Notes: a model not told the origin generated them from the sequence alone. DNA of 64,000 bases from FEB-7 sp964587315 (GCA_964587315.1 CAZPLW010000001.1:62001-126000); one strand, 5' to 3'. Positions 7,288 to 16,772 are shown, counted from the first letter of the stretch. Numbers and translations: made by a program.

Positions 7288-10200
7288 TCAGGGAGTGGGA
7301 CGCAGCTTGATGGGCGCGTCGTCGAGGGAGAAGCGGTATACGCCGTCGAGGCCCGTCTGATAGCCGGCGCGCAGGATGAGCTGGAAGCTCTTCGTCACCT
7401 GCCAGGCCACGCGCATCGACCCCTCGGCGTCGGCGAGGCCCTGCTGGTAGGAGAGGTAGATGTTGTCGGAGAGCCGCTTGCCCACGGTGAGCATGTCCTG
7501 CGTCGCGGCCGTCGAGCCGGTCTTCCCGGCCACCGTGCTCTGCGGCATCGTCCCCAGCAGGCTGCCGCTGTCCTGCCCCAGGCGGATGTCGTCGGCGGTG
7601 AGGCCCAGCCCGCCCAGCAGCCGGCCGGAATTCGGATCGTCGCGCCCGAGGATGGAGCCCGCCGCCGAGACGAGGATCGCCGCGTCGCTCGCCGCCATCT
7701 GTCCCTGCCCGCGGCCGAGCACCAGCCACGCGAGCTTCTCGGGATCGGGCACGTCCGGCTGCGAGACCAGGCGCACGCGCGGCCGGGCCACGTTGCCCAG
7801 GATCTCGACGCCCGCCTCCACCGGCAGGCCCTTCCTCAGCGCGAGGACGTTGAGCCCCGGGTTGTCGAGCGGGCCCTGGAAGTTGAGCGCGCCGCGCTCG
7901 ATCGCGAGCTTCTGGCCGTACGCGTCGTAGGTGCCGTACAGGGCGCGGATGGACCCGGTGGCGCGAAGGCCCGTGCCCACGTCGCCCGCCAGGCGCAGGG
8001 AACCCCCGAGCCGCGTGGTGAGGCCGCGCCCCGTGAAGTGCGTGTGATCGCCCAGCGCCACGCGCACGTCGAGGCGGATGCGTTCGGAGGGCGTCGCATC
8101 GGCCGCGGGCTCGCCGCGCTCCACGATCACGTCGTCCGCGACGCTCGGGGCCGCCGAGGCCGGGATGCCGAACCAGCCGGCGTCCGCGCGCACGTCGCCC
8201 GTGAGGTTGATCGTCGTGCCGTCCAGCGCCGCCTTGGCCTCCCCCGAGACCGCGAGGAAGCGCGACGCGAGCTGCGTCACCGGGTAGGCGGTGGAGGTCA
8301 CGCGGATCTCGCCCTTGCGCGTCGCGAAGTTGAGCGCGCCCTCGGCGGAAATGCTGCCGCGGTCGGGGCGCTTCACGCCCGCGAGGGCCTTCGCGGCATC
8401 GGCGTTGGGACGCCACGGCGAATCGAAGGCGAGCCTCTCGAGCCGCAGCTCGTGGTCCTTGAACGCGATGGCGAGGGTGCCCTCCTTGCCCTCGAAGCCC
8501 GAGGCCGGGTCGCGGATGACGAGGCCCGTGCCGTCGATGCGCCCTTCCCACGTGGGCTCGCGCTGCGTGCCGGAGAGCGAGACGCGGCCCGCGAGCCGGC
8601 CGCCGGCCTGCGCGTCGGGACCGAGCCAGCCCGCGGTCCACGCCAGGTCGGGCACGTCCACCTCGAGGCGGCCCGCGACCGGCGCCACCGGCGAGACCTC
8701 CCAGCCGCCGTCGGCACGGCGGATCGACGCCTCGCCCTCCGCGAGCCACTTGCCCACCTGCGCGCCGCGGATGTCGCCCTTCGCCCTCACGCGCCCGCCC
8801 GCGGCATCCACGCGCAGGAAGAGCGTCTCCAGGCCCAGCGCCTGGCGCGCCTCGCCCACGCGCACGTCCCCGCTCTCGCGCTTCAGCTCCGCGAACCCCT
8901 CGATCGTCTCCGCGGCCCGCAGGTCCCAGGCGCCGCCGACGACGAGGTTGGACGAAGGCGCCTGCCGCAGGCCCGCGAGCCGCGTCACCGTGCGCACCGC
9001 GATGCCGCGCGCGGTTCCCTTCGCCTCAAAGGCGGCGGGCGTCCAGCGCGTGGTGACGAGGTCGAGGTTGCCCCAGTCGCCCGTGAGCCGCGTCTCGCCC
9101 AGTTCGACGCGCGTGGCGGCGACGGCCAGCGTGGCCGGCGCGGCGAGCAGGATGGGGTAGCGGCCCGTGGACTCGAACACCTCGAGCCGGCCGCGCCAGT
9201 CGGGCTGCCCGCTCGCGACCCCCGTGACGCCGCCGGAGAGCAGCAGGCGCACCTGCGAGCGCTCGTCCAGGCTGGCGTCCAGGCGCAGGTCGTGCGCCGC
9301 CCGCGTGCCGCGCAGCGAGAGGACGGCCTTTGCGACGAGGGCCTCCTTCGCCCGGTCTTCGCGCAGTCCCGTGAGCGTCGCATCGCCCGTGAGCGGCGCA
9401 TCCTCGGCCGCGCCCAGGGCGAGCTTCGCATCGAGCGCGGCCACCCGCATCCCGCCCGGCAGCACGAGGCTCCCCGCCTTGAACGCGGCGCGGCCGTAGG
9501 GCAGGGCGAAGGTGCCCTCGACGAGCGCGTCGCCCTCGACGTGGCCGGCGACCGGGATGCCGAAGGCCTTGCCCAGCGGCGCGAGGTCGGGCGAGGCGAA
9601 CTTCACCGAGAGGGCGTCGCCCGCGCGGCCGAAGGCGCCGTTCGCGCTCGCGCGCGTCTCGCCCATCGCGAGGTTCGCCTCGATGCGGCCCAGGTGCCGG
9701 TCGTCGGCGGTCACGTCGACGCGTCCGTCGAGCGCGAGCCCGGCGAACCGGCTCTTCGCGATCTCGACGACGGCCTGGATCGAGCGCGCGTCGCCGAGGT
9801 TGCCGCTCGCCTTGAGGCCGCCGCTGATCTCGCCCTCGGGCACCTTCGCGAATTTCGCCGGGTTCACGCGGTCCAGCCGGCCCTCCAGCGCGAACGCGCG
9901 CCGGCCCTTCAGGCCCAGCGTGCCCGCGGCCTCGATGGCGGAATCGGCGCGCGCGATGCGCATGCGCTCGACTTCCAGCGTGTCCTTCGCGAAGCGCGCC
10001 GCCCCCGCGATCGTGAAGCGCGGGTCGGCGAGATCGAGCGTGAACGATTGCGCGTCCCCGGTCGCCTCGGCGCGAAGGGGCCCGGCCAGCGCCGTCGGCC
10101 TGAGCTTCGTGTGCCAGGCCAGCAGGTCGAGCCCGCGCACGTCGAGGGCGGCGTCGAGCTTGCCCTTCGCCCAGGCGAGCTCGCCCTTCGCGCTGCCGCC

Positions 10201-11220
10201 GCCCGCGAACGCGGCCTCGACGCCCTGCGCCTTCGCGCCGCCGTCCTTCGCGATGGCGAGGCGCGCGGCGAGCGAGGCGACGGGCACCTGGTTGCGGTCG
10301 AGCGGCCCCGCGGCCGTGTTCACGATCTTCACCGGGCCGGCGAGCAGCAGGCCGTCCGCGGGCGCGAGGTTCGCCTCCACCGCGAGCTTCGTCTGCGGCG
10401 CGTTCGCGAAGGCCGCGAGGTCGAGCCCCGAGAGCTTCACCAGGAGGGCGCGCAGCGGCGTCGCCTCGAAGGGGGCGATGCGCGCAACGCCGCCGCCCTC
10501 GAGCCCGCCTTCCGTCCCCGTGAACGCCGCCTCGAGGAGCGCGAGCGGCCCCTTCGCCGCCAGCGTGATGCCGTACTTGCGCTCGCCGCGCAGGCCCTCC
10601 AGCGCGCCCTTGGCATCCAGGGTGAAGGGGCGCGACGCGCCGAGGGTGCCGCTCGCCTGCGCGAGTCCGAAAGGCGTCCTGGCGCGCGCGTCGCCCACGA
10701 TCCACGCCGTGGGGTCGCCGGCCAGCTTCACGGAGAGATCCTGCAGCTCCAGCGGCTTCGCCTCGCCGCGCGTGACGAGCACCAGGCGATCGAGCCCCGC
10801 CTGCGCCACGTGGATGGCGAAGGGCGGCGAGAGCGAGAGCGGCTCCTTCGCGGGTTCGTCCGACGGCTCGCTCTCGACCTCGAGCCGCGCCGCGTGCAGC
10901 GTCGTGACGTCCAGCTGTCCGCGCAGCATGCTCCAGGGCTGCCAGTCGAGCGTGAGGCGCGAGATCGTCACGCGCGTCTTCCCCGTGGTCAGCTCGAGCG
11001 ACTCGACCGTGACCGGCCCGGCGAGGCTCCCCTGCACGCCGGTGACCGTCCCGCCCGTGAGCGAGAGCGCGCGCTCCAGCACGAGGCGCGCGCCCGATTC
11101 GCTGAAGGCGAGCCACGAGGCGGCGCCCACCACGACGGCGAGCGCGAGGACGAGGCCGCCGGAGCACCAGGCGAGCGCGCGCTTCAGGCGCCAGGGCGGG
11201 CGGGGAGCTTTCTCGTCCAT
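7288..11220 (-). CDS. tamB: Translocation and assembly module inner-membrane component TamB
   Basis: A 1310-residue protein with an N-terminal membrane anchor (hydrophobic stretch about residues 18-42), then a very long series of short beta-strand repeats typical of the AsmA/TamB class, and a conserved C-terminal TamB (DUF490) domain over roughly the last 350 residues (for example GTYDAYGQKLAIERGALNFQ and YLSYQQGLADAEG). TamB spans the periplasm and works with TamA in inserting some outer-membrane proteins and in moving lipid between membranes. The gene starts 3 bp after the tamA stop, the standard tamA-tamB order. Length and domain order match the family. Confidence 0.93.
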   Translation of the reverse strand: MDEKAPRPPWRLKRALAWCSGGLVLALAVVVGAASWLAFSESGARLVLERALSLTGGTVTGVQGSLAGPVTVESLELTTGKTRVTISRLTLDWQPWSMLRGQLDVTTLHAARLEVESEPSDEPAKEPLSLSPPFAIHVAQAGLDRLVLVTRGEAKPLELQDLSVKLAGDPTAWIVGDARARTPFGLAQASGTLGASRPFTLDAKGALEGLRGERKYGITLAAKGPLALLEAAFTGTEGGLEGGGVARIAPFEATPLRALLVKLSGLDLAAFANAPQTKLAVEANLAPADGLLLAGPVKIVNTAAGPLDRNQVPVASLAARLAIAKDGGAKAQGVEAAFAGGGSAKGELAWAKGKLDAALDVRGLDLLAWHTKLRPTALAGPLRAEATGDAQSFTLDLADPRFTIAGAARFAKDTLEVERMRIARADSAIEAAGTLGLKGRRAFALEGRLDRVNPAKFAKVPEGEISGGLKASGNLGDARSIQAVVEIAKSRFAGLALDGRVDVTADDRHLGRIEANLAMGETRASANGAFGRAGDALSVKFASPDLAPLGKAFGIPVAGHVEGDALVEGTFALPYGRAAFKAGSLVLPGGMRVAALDAKLALGAAEDAPLTGDATLTGLREDRAKEALVAKAVLSLRGTRAAHDLRLDASLDERSQVRLLLSGGVTGVASGQPDWRGRLEVFESTGRYPILLAAPATLAVAATRVELGETRLTGDWGNLDLVTTRWTPAAFEAKGTARGIAVRTVTRLAGLRQAPSSNLVVGGAWDLRAAETIEGFAELKRESGDVRVGEARQALGLETLFLRVDAAGGRVRAKGDIRGAQVGKWLAEGEASIRRADGGWEVSPVAPVAGRLEVDVPDLAWTAGWLGPDAQAGGRLAGRVSLSGTQREPTWEGRIDGTGLVIRDPASGFEGKEGTLAIAFKDHELRLERLAFDSPWRPNADAAKALAGVKRPDRGSISAEGALNFATRKGEIRVTSTAYPVTQLASRFLAVSGEAKAALDGTTINLTGDVRADAGWFGIPASAAPSVADDVIVERGEPAADATPSERIRLDVRVALGDHTHFTGRGLTTRLGGSLRLAGDVGTGLRATGSIRALYGTYDAYGQKLAIERGALNFQGPLDNPGLNVLALRKGLPVEAGVEILGNVARPRVRLVSQPDVPDPEKLAWLVLGRGQGQMAASDAAILVSAAGSILGRDDPNSGRLLGGLGLTADDIRLGQDSGSLLGTMPQSTVAGKTGSTAATQDMLTVGKRLSDNIYLSYQQGLADAEGSMRVAWQVTKSFQLILRAGYQTGLDGVYRFSLDDAPIKLRPTP

Positions 11221-11223
11221 GGG

Positions 11224-12984
11224 CTAGAACGCCACCGAGACGGAGAAGACCGCCCGGACCTTCTTGTCGCGATCGGCGTAGGCGACGTCGAGCGCGAGGG
11301 GACCGGCCGGGGTGCGCCAGCGCACGCCCACGCCGTAGCCCAGGTTCGCGCCGAGCGTGTCGCGCGTGTCGGCCGCATCGCCGGCGTCGAGGAACGCCGC
11401 CCCGCCCCACGCCGGCGTGAACCAGCGCACGTACTCGACGGTGCCGGTGGCGAGGTAACGGCCGCCCACGGTGGCGTCGCCTTCCTTCACGCCCAGGCTC
11501 TGGTACTTGTAGCCGCGCACCGAGCGCGTGCCGCCCGCGCGGTAGAGGAAGTCCTCCGGCACGCCCTCGCGGCTCACCGCGAAGGTCTTGCCCAGCTCGG
11601 CGCGGACGATGAACTGGTCCTTCGGCGTCGGCGTGAACCAGTGCTGGTACTGCGCGTAGGCCTTCACGAAATCCTGGTCCGACAGGAACGCCTTCGAGCC
11701 GATGGCCCCCTGCACTTGCAGCACCCCGCCCGTCTTCGGATCGAGCACGTCGTCCACGAAGCGCCAGGTGACGGTCGCGTTGGGCGCGAGGGCGCGCCGC
11801 AGGGACTGCTCGCCGCCGTCGGGCCGCGCCTGCTCGATCTGGTAGCTCACGCCCAGGCGGAAGTCGAACTGGCCCTTGAGGAACTGACGGTAGCCCGCGA
11901 CGGCCACGCGCCGCGTGTCGAGGCCTTCGATCTTCGTGTGCTCGCCGAGGATACCCACGCTGTCCTTGGTGGCGAGGGAGCCCACGATGGGCGCGGCGAT
12001 GGCCCCGGGAGGCAGGTAGAAATCCGCATAGCCGATCTGGCGCTTCGTGTCCGCCTGCAGCGCCGATTGCATGTCGTAGCCGATGCCGAAGGCGTTGCGG
12101 TAGCGCAGCGACACCTCGCCGCGCGCCCCCGAATCGGTGCCGTAGCCGGCGGAGAGGCCGACGTCGGCCACCGGGCGCTCGATGAGCGTGACGCGCACGG
12201 GCACGTGGTCCGGCTTGGCGGGATCGCGCTCGATCTCCACGGTGACGCCCGCGAAATACGGCGTGTTCTGGAGCGTGCGCTGCAGGTCGAGCAGGCGGTC
12301 GCTGCGATAGGGTTCGCCCGGGTCCACGTCGACGAGGCGATCGACCACCTGGCGCGGGTACCTCGCGAGCCCGGCGATCTCCACCTCGCCCAGCGAGAAG
12401 GCCGGGCCGCTGTCGAGGACGATGGCGAGCCTCGCCTTCGCGTTCGGCGCGTCGACGCGCGCCTCGCTCGAGACGACGGCGCCCGCCGCGTAGTCGTCGG
12501 CGGTGAGCGCCTCCAGCAATCGCGCCTTCGCCTCTTCCCAGTCCGCCGTGCGGAAGGGCCGGCCCTCGACGAGCGTCCACGACGCCTTCAGCGCGTCGCG
12601 GCGCGACTGGCGGAACTCGCCCTCGCCCGCCACGTCGCCCTTGAACGCGATCGAGACGGCGGAGACCACGGTGCGCGGTCCCGTCTCGACCGTCACGCGG
12701 ATGGGCTGCACGTCCTCGTCGATGTCGACCTTCGCGTCGAACCAGCCCTCGGCCGCGGCGATCTCGGGCACGCGCCGGCGCACCTCGCGGATCCAGCGGC
12801 GAAGGACCAGGCGGTCCTGCTTCGCCTCGGGCGGCGGGCGCCTCAGGTGCTTCTCGAAATGGACCTTGAGCTCCAGCGGCGCCTCCCAGGCGACGGACAG
12901 CGGGCCATCGGCCTCGTCCTCCGCGTGCGCCGTCGCCGCGAGGAACGTGAGGAGCGCGGCAGCGAGGGCGGCGTGGAGCTTCAC
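11224..12984 (-). CDS. tamA: Outer-membrane assembly protein TamA (BamA/Omp85 family)
   Basis: 586 residues. A signal peptide (MKLHAALAAALLTFLAATAHA) precedes POTRA-type domains (about 25-270) and a 16-strand barrel ending in VSVAF, a good BAM-recognised C-terminus. The barrel contains GGTRSVRGYKYQSLG, the family RGY motif of loop L6. The start is GTG at 12984, which directly abuts the fbp stop codon, so translation is probably coupled to fbp. TamA sits in the outer membrane and partners TamB encoded next. Pairing with fbp in one operon is a local arrangement rather than a functional link. Confidence 0.93.
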   Translation of the reverse strand: MKLHAALAAALLTFLAATAHAEDEADGPLSVAWEAPLELKVHFEKHLRRPPPEAKQDRLVLRRWIREVRRRVPEIAAAEGWFDAKVDIDEDVQPIRVTVETGPRTVVSAVSIAFKGDVAGEGEFRQSRRDALKASWTLVEGRPFRTADWEEAKARLLEALTADDYAAGAVVSSEARVDAPNAKARLAIVLDSGPAFSLGEVEIAGLARYPRQVVDRLVDVDPGEPYRSDRLLDLQRTLQNTPYFAGVTVEIERDPAKPDHVPVRVTLIERPVADVGLSAGYGTDSGARGEVSLRYRNAFGIGYDMQSALQADTKRQIGYADFYLPPGAIAAPIVGSLATKDSVGILGEHTKIEGLDTRRVAVAGYRQFLKGQFDFRLGVSYQIEQARPDGGEQSLRRALAPNATVTWRFVDDVLDPKTGGVLQVQGAIGSKAFLSDQDFVKAYAQYQHWFTPTPKDQFIVRAELGKTFAVSREGVPEDFLYRAGGTRSVRGYKYQSLGVKEGDATVGGRYLATGTVEYVRWFTPAWGGAAFLDAGDAADTRDTLGANLGYGVGVRWRTPAGPLALDVAYADRDKKVRAVFSVSVAF

Positions 12985-13986
12985 CTAGCCCGCGTGATAG
13001 CCCGTGGCGCGCTCGACTTCATTCCTGGAGCCGAGGATGACCGCGATGCGCTGGTGGAGGGCCGTGGGCTGCACGTCGAGGATCCTCTCGCGGCCCGTGG
13101 TGGCGGCCCCGCCCGCCTGCTCGACGATCATCGCCATCGGATTCGCCTCGTACATGAGGCGAAGGCGCCCGGGCTTGCCGGGTTCCTTGTTGTCCCTCGG
13201 GTAGAGGAACACGCCGCCGCGCGAGAGGATGCGGTAGACGTCCGCCACCATCGAGGCGACCCAGCGCATGTTGAAGTCCGCGCCGCGCGGGCCGGCCTTG
13301 CCCGCGATGAGCTCGCCGACGTAGCGCTGCACGGGCGGCTCCCAGTGGCGCTGGTTGGACATGTTGATGGCGAATTCCCTCGTGTCCTCCGGGATGCGGA
13401 TGTCCTCGCGCGTGAGGCGGAAGGAGCCGACCTCGCGGTCCAGCGTGAACGAGTGCACGCCCTGGCCCATCGTGAGCACGAGCACCGTGGAGGGGCCGTA
13501 GACCGCGAAGCCCGCGCACACCTGCTGGGTGCCGGGCTGGAGGAACGCTTCCTCGCTCGTGGGGTCGACGCCCTCGGGACAACGCAGCACCGAGAAGATG
13601 GTGCCCACGGAGACGTTCACGTCGATGTTGGAGGAGCCGTCCAGCGGATCGAAGAGCAGGAGGAACTCGCCCTTGGGGAAGCGGCGCGGGATGCCCTGCG
13701 GGTGCTCCATCTCCTCCGAGGCCATGGCGGCGAGGTGGCCGCCCCATTCGTTGGCCTCGAGGAGGATCCCGTTCGCGATGACGTCGAGCTTCTGCTGCGC
13801 CTCTCCCCGCAAGTTGCCGCTGCCGGCGTCGCCCAGCACGCCCGCGAGGTCGCCCTTGCCCACGGCGATGGAGATGGCCTTCACGGCGCGGGAGACGACC
13901 TCGACCAGCAGGCGCAGGTCGGAGGGGATGGCCTGCTTCTGCCACTGTTCGTCGATGAGGAAGCGGGAGAGGGAGACGGAGCGCAT
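12985..13986 (-). CDS. fbp: Fructose-1,6-bisphosphatase class I
   Basis: 333 residues, full family length. It catalyses fructose 1,6-bisphosphate to fructose 6-phosphate in gluconeogenesis, with Mg2+. The metal-binding signature DPLDGSSN is at residues 113-120, and the upstream acidic pair EEMEHP (91-96) provides further metal ligands. The C-terminal active-site stretch YPRDNKEPGKPGRLRLMYE is intact. The ATG at 13986 gives the normal N-terminus (MRSVSLSRFL). It is the first gene of fbp-tamA-tamB; the 103 bp upstream separate it from the EamA transporter stop. Confidence 0.96.
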   Translation of the reverse strand: MRSVSLSRFLIDEQWQKQAIPSDLRLLVEVVSRAVKAISIAVGKGDLAGVLGDAGSGNLRGEAQQKLDVIANGILLEANEWGGHLAAMASEEMEHPQGIPRRFPKGEFLLLFDPLDGSSNIDVNVSVGTIFSVLRCPEGVDPTSEEAFLQPGTQQVCAGFAVYGPSTVLVLTMGQGVHSFTLDREVGSFRLTREDIRIPEDTREFAINMSNQRHWEPPVQRYVGELIAGKAGPRGADFNMRWVASMVADVYRILSRGGVFLYPRDNKEPGKPGRLRLMYEANPMAMIVEQAGGAATTGRERILDVQPTALHQRIAVILGSRNEVERATGYHAG

Positions 13987-14089
13987 GGTCTTGTGGCAGT
14001 CGGGGCGGACAGATGGATTTCGCGCGGCAGGGCCGCAACCCGCAATTATCCGGGAAAAGCGCCCGGCTCCCTAAACCGGGCACCGTCCC

Positions 14090-14953
14090 CTATTTTCGGG
14101 CGAGCGAGGCGGCGGAGGCGATCACGAGCGCCCCGCCCGCGAGCTGCGCCGGGGTGAGGCTCTCGCCCAGCACGAACCACGCGAGGGCGGCCGTGAAGAC
14201 GGGCTCGAAGGTGGAGACCACGGAGGCCACGGACGGTCCCACGCGCTTGAGCCCCGCGAAGAAGGCGAGGATCGCGACCACGCCGCCCACGATGCCCAGG
14301 GCTGCGACGGCCGCCCAGCCCCACCAGGTGCCGGGAAGGCGCGTGTCGATGAAGAGCGACGCGATGCCGAGCGTCGTCGCCGCCGAGAGACAGATCACCG
14401 TCGAGCTGGCGAGGGCGTCCGTGCCCGCCAGTTCGCGCGACCCCACGAGGATGTACACCGAGTAGATGCCCGCCGCGGCGAGCCCCAGGCCGATTCCCAT
14501 GGGCGTGCCGCTGCCGCCGCCCAGCATGAGGGCGAGGCCCGCGAAGCTCACGGCGAGGAGGGCGAGCTTCGTGCCGGTGAGCTTCTCGTGCAGGAAGGTG
14601 GCCGAGAGCAGCACGACGATCGTCGGGTAGACGTACAGCAGGAGCGCGACGAGGCCCGAGGACGCGTACTGCAGCGCGGTGAAGAAGCACGCGGCCTGGC
14701 CCACGTAGCCGATGCCGCCCATGGCGATCGCGAAATGCAACGGCCGCCCGCGGGGAAACCTCTTCCCCGTCGCGACGAGCAGGATCGCGAGGAGGATGCC
14801 GGCGATCGCGAAGCGTCCCGCGAGCAGCCCCGGCACGTTCGCGCCCGAAGCGAACGCCCCGCGCGCGATGACCGCCATCGCCCCGAACGCGCAGGCCGAA
14901 AGCAGGACCAGCAGGATGCCCGGGGTGGATGGGTGCTGCTGAAGGGGACGCAC
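14090..14953 (-). CDS. EamA/DMT-superfamily transporter whose start lies inside repeat R3
   Basis: About 287 residues with ten hydrophobic segments in two five-helix halves, as in EamA (drug/metabolite) transporters; GLVALLLYVYPTIVVLLSA marks the end of the first half. No ATG exists between repeat R3 and the first membrane helix. The nearest usable start is GTG 14953, inside the first R3 arm, giving an N-terminus of MRPLQQHPST. An ATG at 15013, deeper in R3, would add 20 residues translated from repeat. The repeat therefore appears to have replaced the original 5' end. The stop lies in a short GC-rich palindromic stretch. The substrate is unknown; efflux of metabolites or amino acids is usual for the family. 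Confidence 0.85.
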   Translation of the reverse strand: MRPLQQHPSTPGILLVLLSACAFGAMAVIARGAFASGANVPGLLAGRFAIAGILLAILLVATGKRFPRGRPLHFAIAMGGIGYVGQAACFFTALQYASSGLVALLLYVYPTIVVLLSATFLHEKLTGTKLALLAVSFAGLALMLGGGSGTPMGIGLGLAAAGIYSVYILVGSRELAGTDALASSTVICLSAATTLGIASLFIDTRLPGTWWGWAAVAALGIVGGVVAILAFFAGLKRVGPSVASVVSTFEPVFTAALAWFVLGESLTPAQLAGGALVIASAASLARK

Positions 14954-15082
14954 GCCTTCAGCCCTTCTGAAGGGGACGCACGCCTTCACGGAAACTGAAG
15001 GGGACGGAGGCATTTACGCCACAGCGTGTTGCGGAAATCGCTCCGTCCCCTTCATCGAGCCTGAAGGCGTGCGTCCCCTTCA
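14940..15082. repeat. Nested palindromic repeat R3 (left arm duplicated)
   Basis: The 21-bp outer arm occurs twice in tandem on the left (14940-14960 and 14968-14988, 7-bp spacer) and once inverted on the right (15062-15082). The inner 14-bp arms are 14996-15009 and 15041-15054, around a 31-nt core containing GCGTGTTGCGGAAATCG. The left copy overlaps the start of the EamA gene, and the right end is 6 bp from the ubiJ stop. Arms plus spacers give a strict 28-bp period. Confidence 0.9.
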
Positions 15083-15088
15083 ATGGGT

Positions 15089-15673
15089 TCAACGGCGCTC
15101 GAGCTGCTCGATGCGCTTCTCGAGCCGCTCCACGGCGTCGCGCAGCAGGCTCACCTCGTCGACGAAACCGGCCACCTTCACGCGGGAGGCGATGAGGGGC
15201 GATTCCTCGGTGAAGTACTCGGCGGCGGAGGCGGCGAGGCGCTCGGCGGCGTCCTTGCCCCAGCCAGCGGCGGCGGTGGCGGCGCCGACCGCGCGATGGG
15301 CCGCGGCATCGCCCACCACCTTCGAGAGGTCCTCTTCCACGTCCCACTTCAGGTTCTTTGCGAGGAAGGCGATCTCCGCGGCGAATTCGGCATCGCCCGT
15401 CATCTGCACGTCGCGGAAGGCCGACTCGTCGCGCGCGGCGAGGCGGGGCAGCAGGAACGGCGAGAGCTTCACCTCCAGATCCTTCGTCGCACTCTCCACG
15501 GCAGGCAGCACCTCGCCCGTGGTCTGCACGGTGAAGGTGGCGTCGAAGGGACCGACGTGGAAGACGGCGGTGCGCCCGGCGAACTTGCCCAGGCGCTCGC
15601 GGGAAAGCGGCGCCGCGCCCGTCAGCTTGTTGATGAAGCCGGCCGCGGCATCCGTGGGCGTCGGGCCGATCAC
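15089..15673 (-). CDS. ubiJ: Ubiquinone biosynthesis accessory factor UbiJ (SCP2 domain)
   Basis: 194 residues. An N-terminal SCP2 sterol-carrier-like domain (about residues 5-110, including FHVGPFDATFTVQTTGEV) is followed by a helical C-terminal tail with heptad character (SLLRDAVERLEKRIEQLERR), as in UbiJ. UbiJ binds lipid intermediates and assists the Ubi complex in ubiquinone synthesis. The start is GTG 15673, overlapping the ubiE stop by 4 bp (GTGA), in the usual betaproteobacterial order DUF971-ubiE-ubiJ. The ubiB gene that often follows is replaced here by repeat R3 and an unrelated transporter. Confidence 0.85.
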   Translation of the reverse strand: MIGPTPTDAAAGFINKLTGAAPLSRERLGKFAGRTAVFHVGPFDATFTVQTTGEVLPAVESATKDLEVKLSPFLLPRLAARDESAFRDVQMTGDAEFAAEIAFLAKNLKWDVEEDLSKVVGDAAAHRAVGAATAAAGWGKDAAERLAASAAEYFTEESPLIASRVKVAGFVDEVSLLRDAVERLEKRIEQLERR

Positions 15674-16407
15674 GGCTTGAATCCCCGGTGCAGCGCGACC
15701 ACGCCCATGGTCAGGTTGTTGTAGTCCACGCGCACCAGGCCCGCGGCTTCCATCATGCCCTTGAGCGTCTCCTGGTCCGGGTGCATGCGGATGGACTCGG
15801 CCAGGTAGCGGTAGGCCGCCTCGTCCTTGGCGACGTGCTTGCCGATGAAGGGCAGCACGTTGAACGAGTAGAGGTCGTAGGGCTTCTCGAGCGGCTTCCA
15901 CACCTTGCTGAACTCGAGCACCATCACGCGCCCGCCGGGCTTCGCCACGCGCGTCATCTCCGCGAGCGCCTTGTCCTTGTGCGTCATGTTGCGAAGGCCG
16001 AAGGCCACGGTGATGCAGTCGAAAGTGTCGTCGGGGAAGGGGAGCTTCTCGGCGTCGCAGATGGCGGGCGGGGCGAGCACGCCGCCGTCGATGGCCTTGT
16101 CGCGCCCCACGCGCAGCATGGCGCCGTTGATGTCCGTCATCACCACCTTGCCCGTGGGCCCGGCGATCTTCGCGAAGGCAAGGGCCAGGTCGCCGCTGCC
16201 GCTCGCGACATCCAGCACGGTGCTGCCCGCCTTCACGCCCGAGAGCGCGATGGCGAACCGCTTCCAGAGGCGGTGAAGCCCCATCGACATGAAGTCGTTC
16301 ATCAGGTCGTAGTTACCCGCGACCGACGAGAAGACCTCGCCGACCTTGGCGGCCTTCTCGCCTTCCTTCACCTCCTGGAAGCCGAAATGGGTGGTCTTGT
16401 CGTTCAT
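15670..16407 (-). CDS. ubiE: Ubiquinone/menaquinone C-methyltransferase UbiE
   Basis: 245 residues, a SAM-dependent methyltransferase that methylates the benzoquinol (or naphthoquinol) ring. The SAM-binding motif VLDVASGSG is at residues 64-72, and the UbiE signatures YDLMNDFMSMGLHRLWK and CITVAFGLRNMTHKDKAL are intact. It starts at ATG 16407, overlapping the DUF971 stop (ATGA). An open frame extends far upstream, but that part runs antisense to phoB and is not coding. It is co-transcribed with DUF971 upstream and ubiJ downstream. Confidence 0.95.
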   Translation of the reverse strand: MNDKTTHFGFQEVKEGEKAAKVGEVFSSVAGNYDLMNDFMSMGLHRLWKRFAIALSGVKAGSTVLDVASGSGDLALAFAKIAGPTGKVVMTDINGAMLRVGRDKAIDGGVLAPPAICDAEKLPFPDDTFDCITVAFGLRNMTHKDKALAEMTRVAKPGGRVMVLEFSKVWKPLEKPYDLYSFNVLPFIGKHVAKDEAAYRYLAESIRMHPDQETLKGMMEAAGLVRVDYNNLTMGVVALHRGFKP

Positions 16408-16772
16408 TTGGGGTCCCGCGAGGCGCCGGCCTGCTCCAGGCGGGCGAGGTAGCTCTTCCAGCTCGATTCCTTCTTCTCGCCCAGCTCGTAGAGGTAATCC
16501 CACGAATAGAGGCCGGTGTCGTGCCCGTCGCTGAAGACGAGCTTCACCGCGTAGGCGCCCACGGGCTCGATCTCCTTGATCTCGACGTCGCGCTTGCCGA
16601 CCTGCAGCACTTCCTGGCCCGGGCCGTGGCCGCGGACCTCGGCCGACGGGGAGTAGACGCGCAGGTACTCGCAGGACAGGCTGAAGCGCTGGCCGTCGTC
16701 GAAGGCGATCTCGAGGATGCGCGACTTCTGGTGCAGCTTGATCTCGGTGGGGCGGGGGGCGGCTGGGCTCAT
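16404..16772 (-). CDS. DUF971 family protein
   Basis: A 122-residue single DUF971 domain, related to the N-terminal domain of gamma-butyrobetaine hydroxylase. Visible family features are LHQKSRILEIAFDDG, the strand FSLSCEYLRVYSPSAEV and the tryptophan-rich end GLYSWDYLYELG. The molecular role is not established. In betaproteobacteria it is consistently placed ahead of ubiE, as here with a 4-bp overlap, which suggests a link to quinone synthesis or iron-sulphur biology. Upstream, 124 bp separate it from the divergent phoB. Confidence 0.88.
   Translation of the reverse strand: MSPAAPRPTEIKLHQKSRILEIAFDDGQRFSLSCEYLRVYSPSAEVRGHGPGQEVLQVGKRDVEIKEIEPVGAYAVKLVFSDGHDTGLYSWDYLYELGEKKESSWKSYLARLEQAGASRDPK

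Noticed and set aside
14080..14100. GC-rich stretch with GGGGACGGTGCCCGG at the EamA 3' end as a fifth R-family copy
   Set aside because: Only the GGGGACGG core is shared. Arms, spacers and core are missing, so at most it is a distant relative or a separate short repeat.
7159..14157. A plus-strand open frame of more than 2300 codons antisense to tamB, tamA and fbp
   Set aside because: Its translation is rich in Arg, His and Ala and has no domain. It is the expected mirror of GC-rich coding DNA; the minus-strand genes match known families along their whole length.
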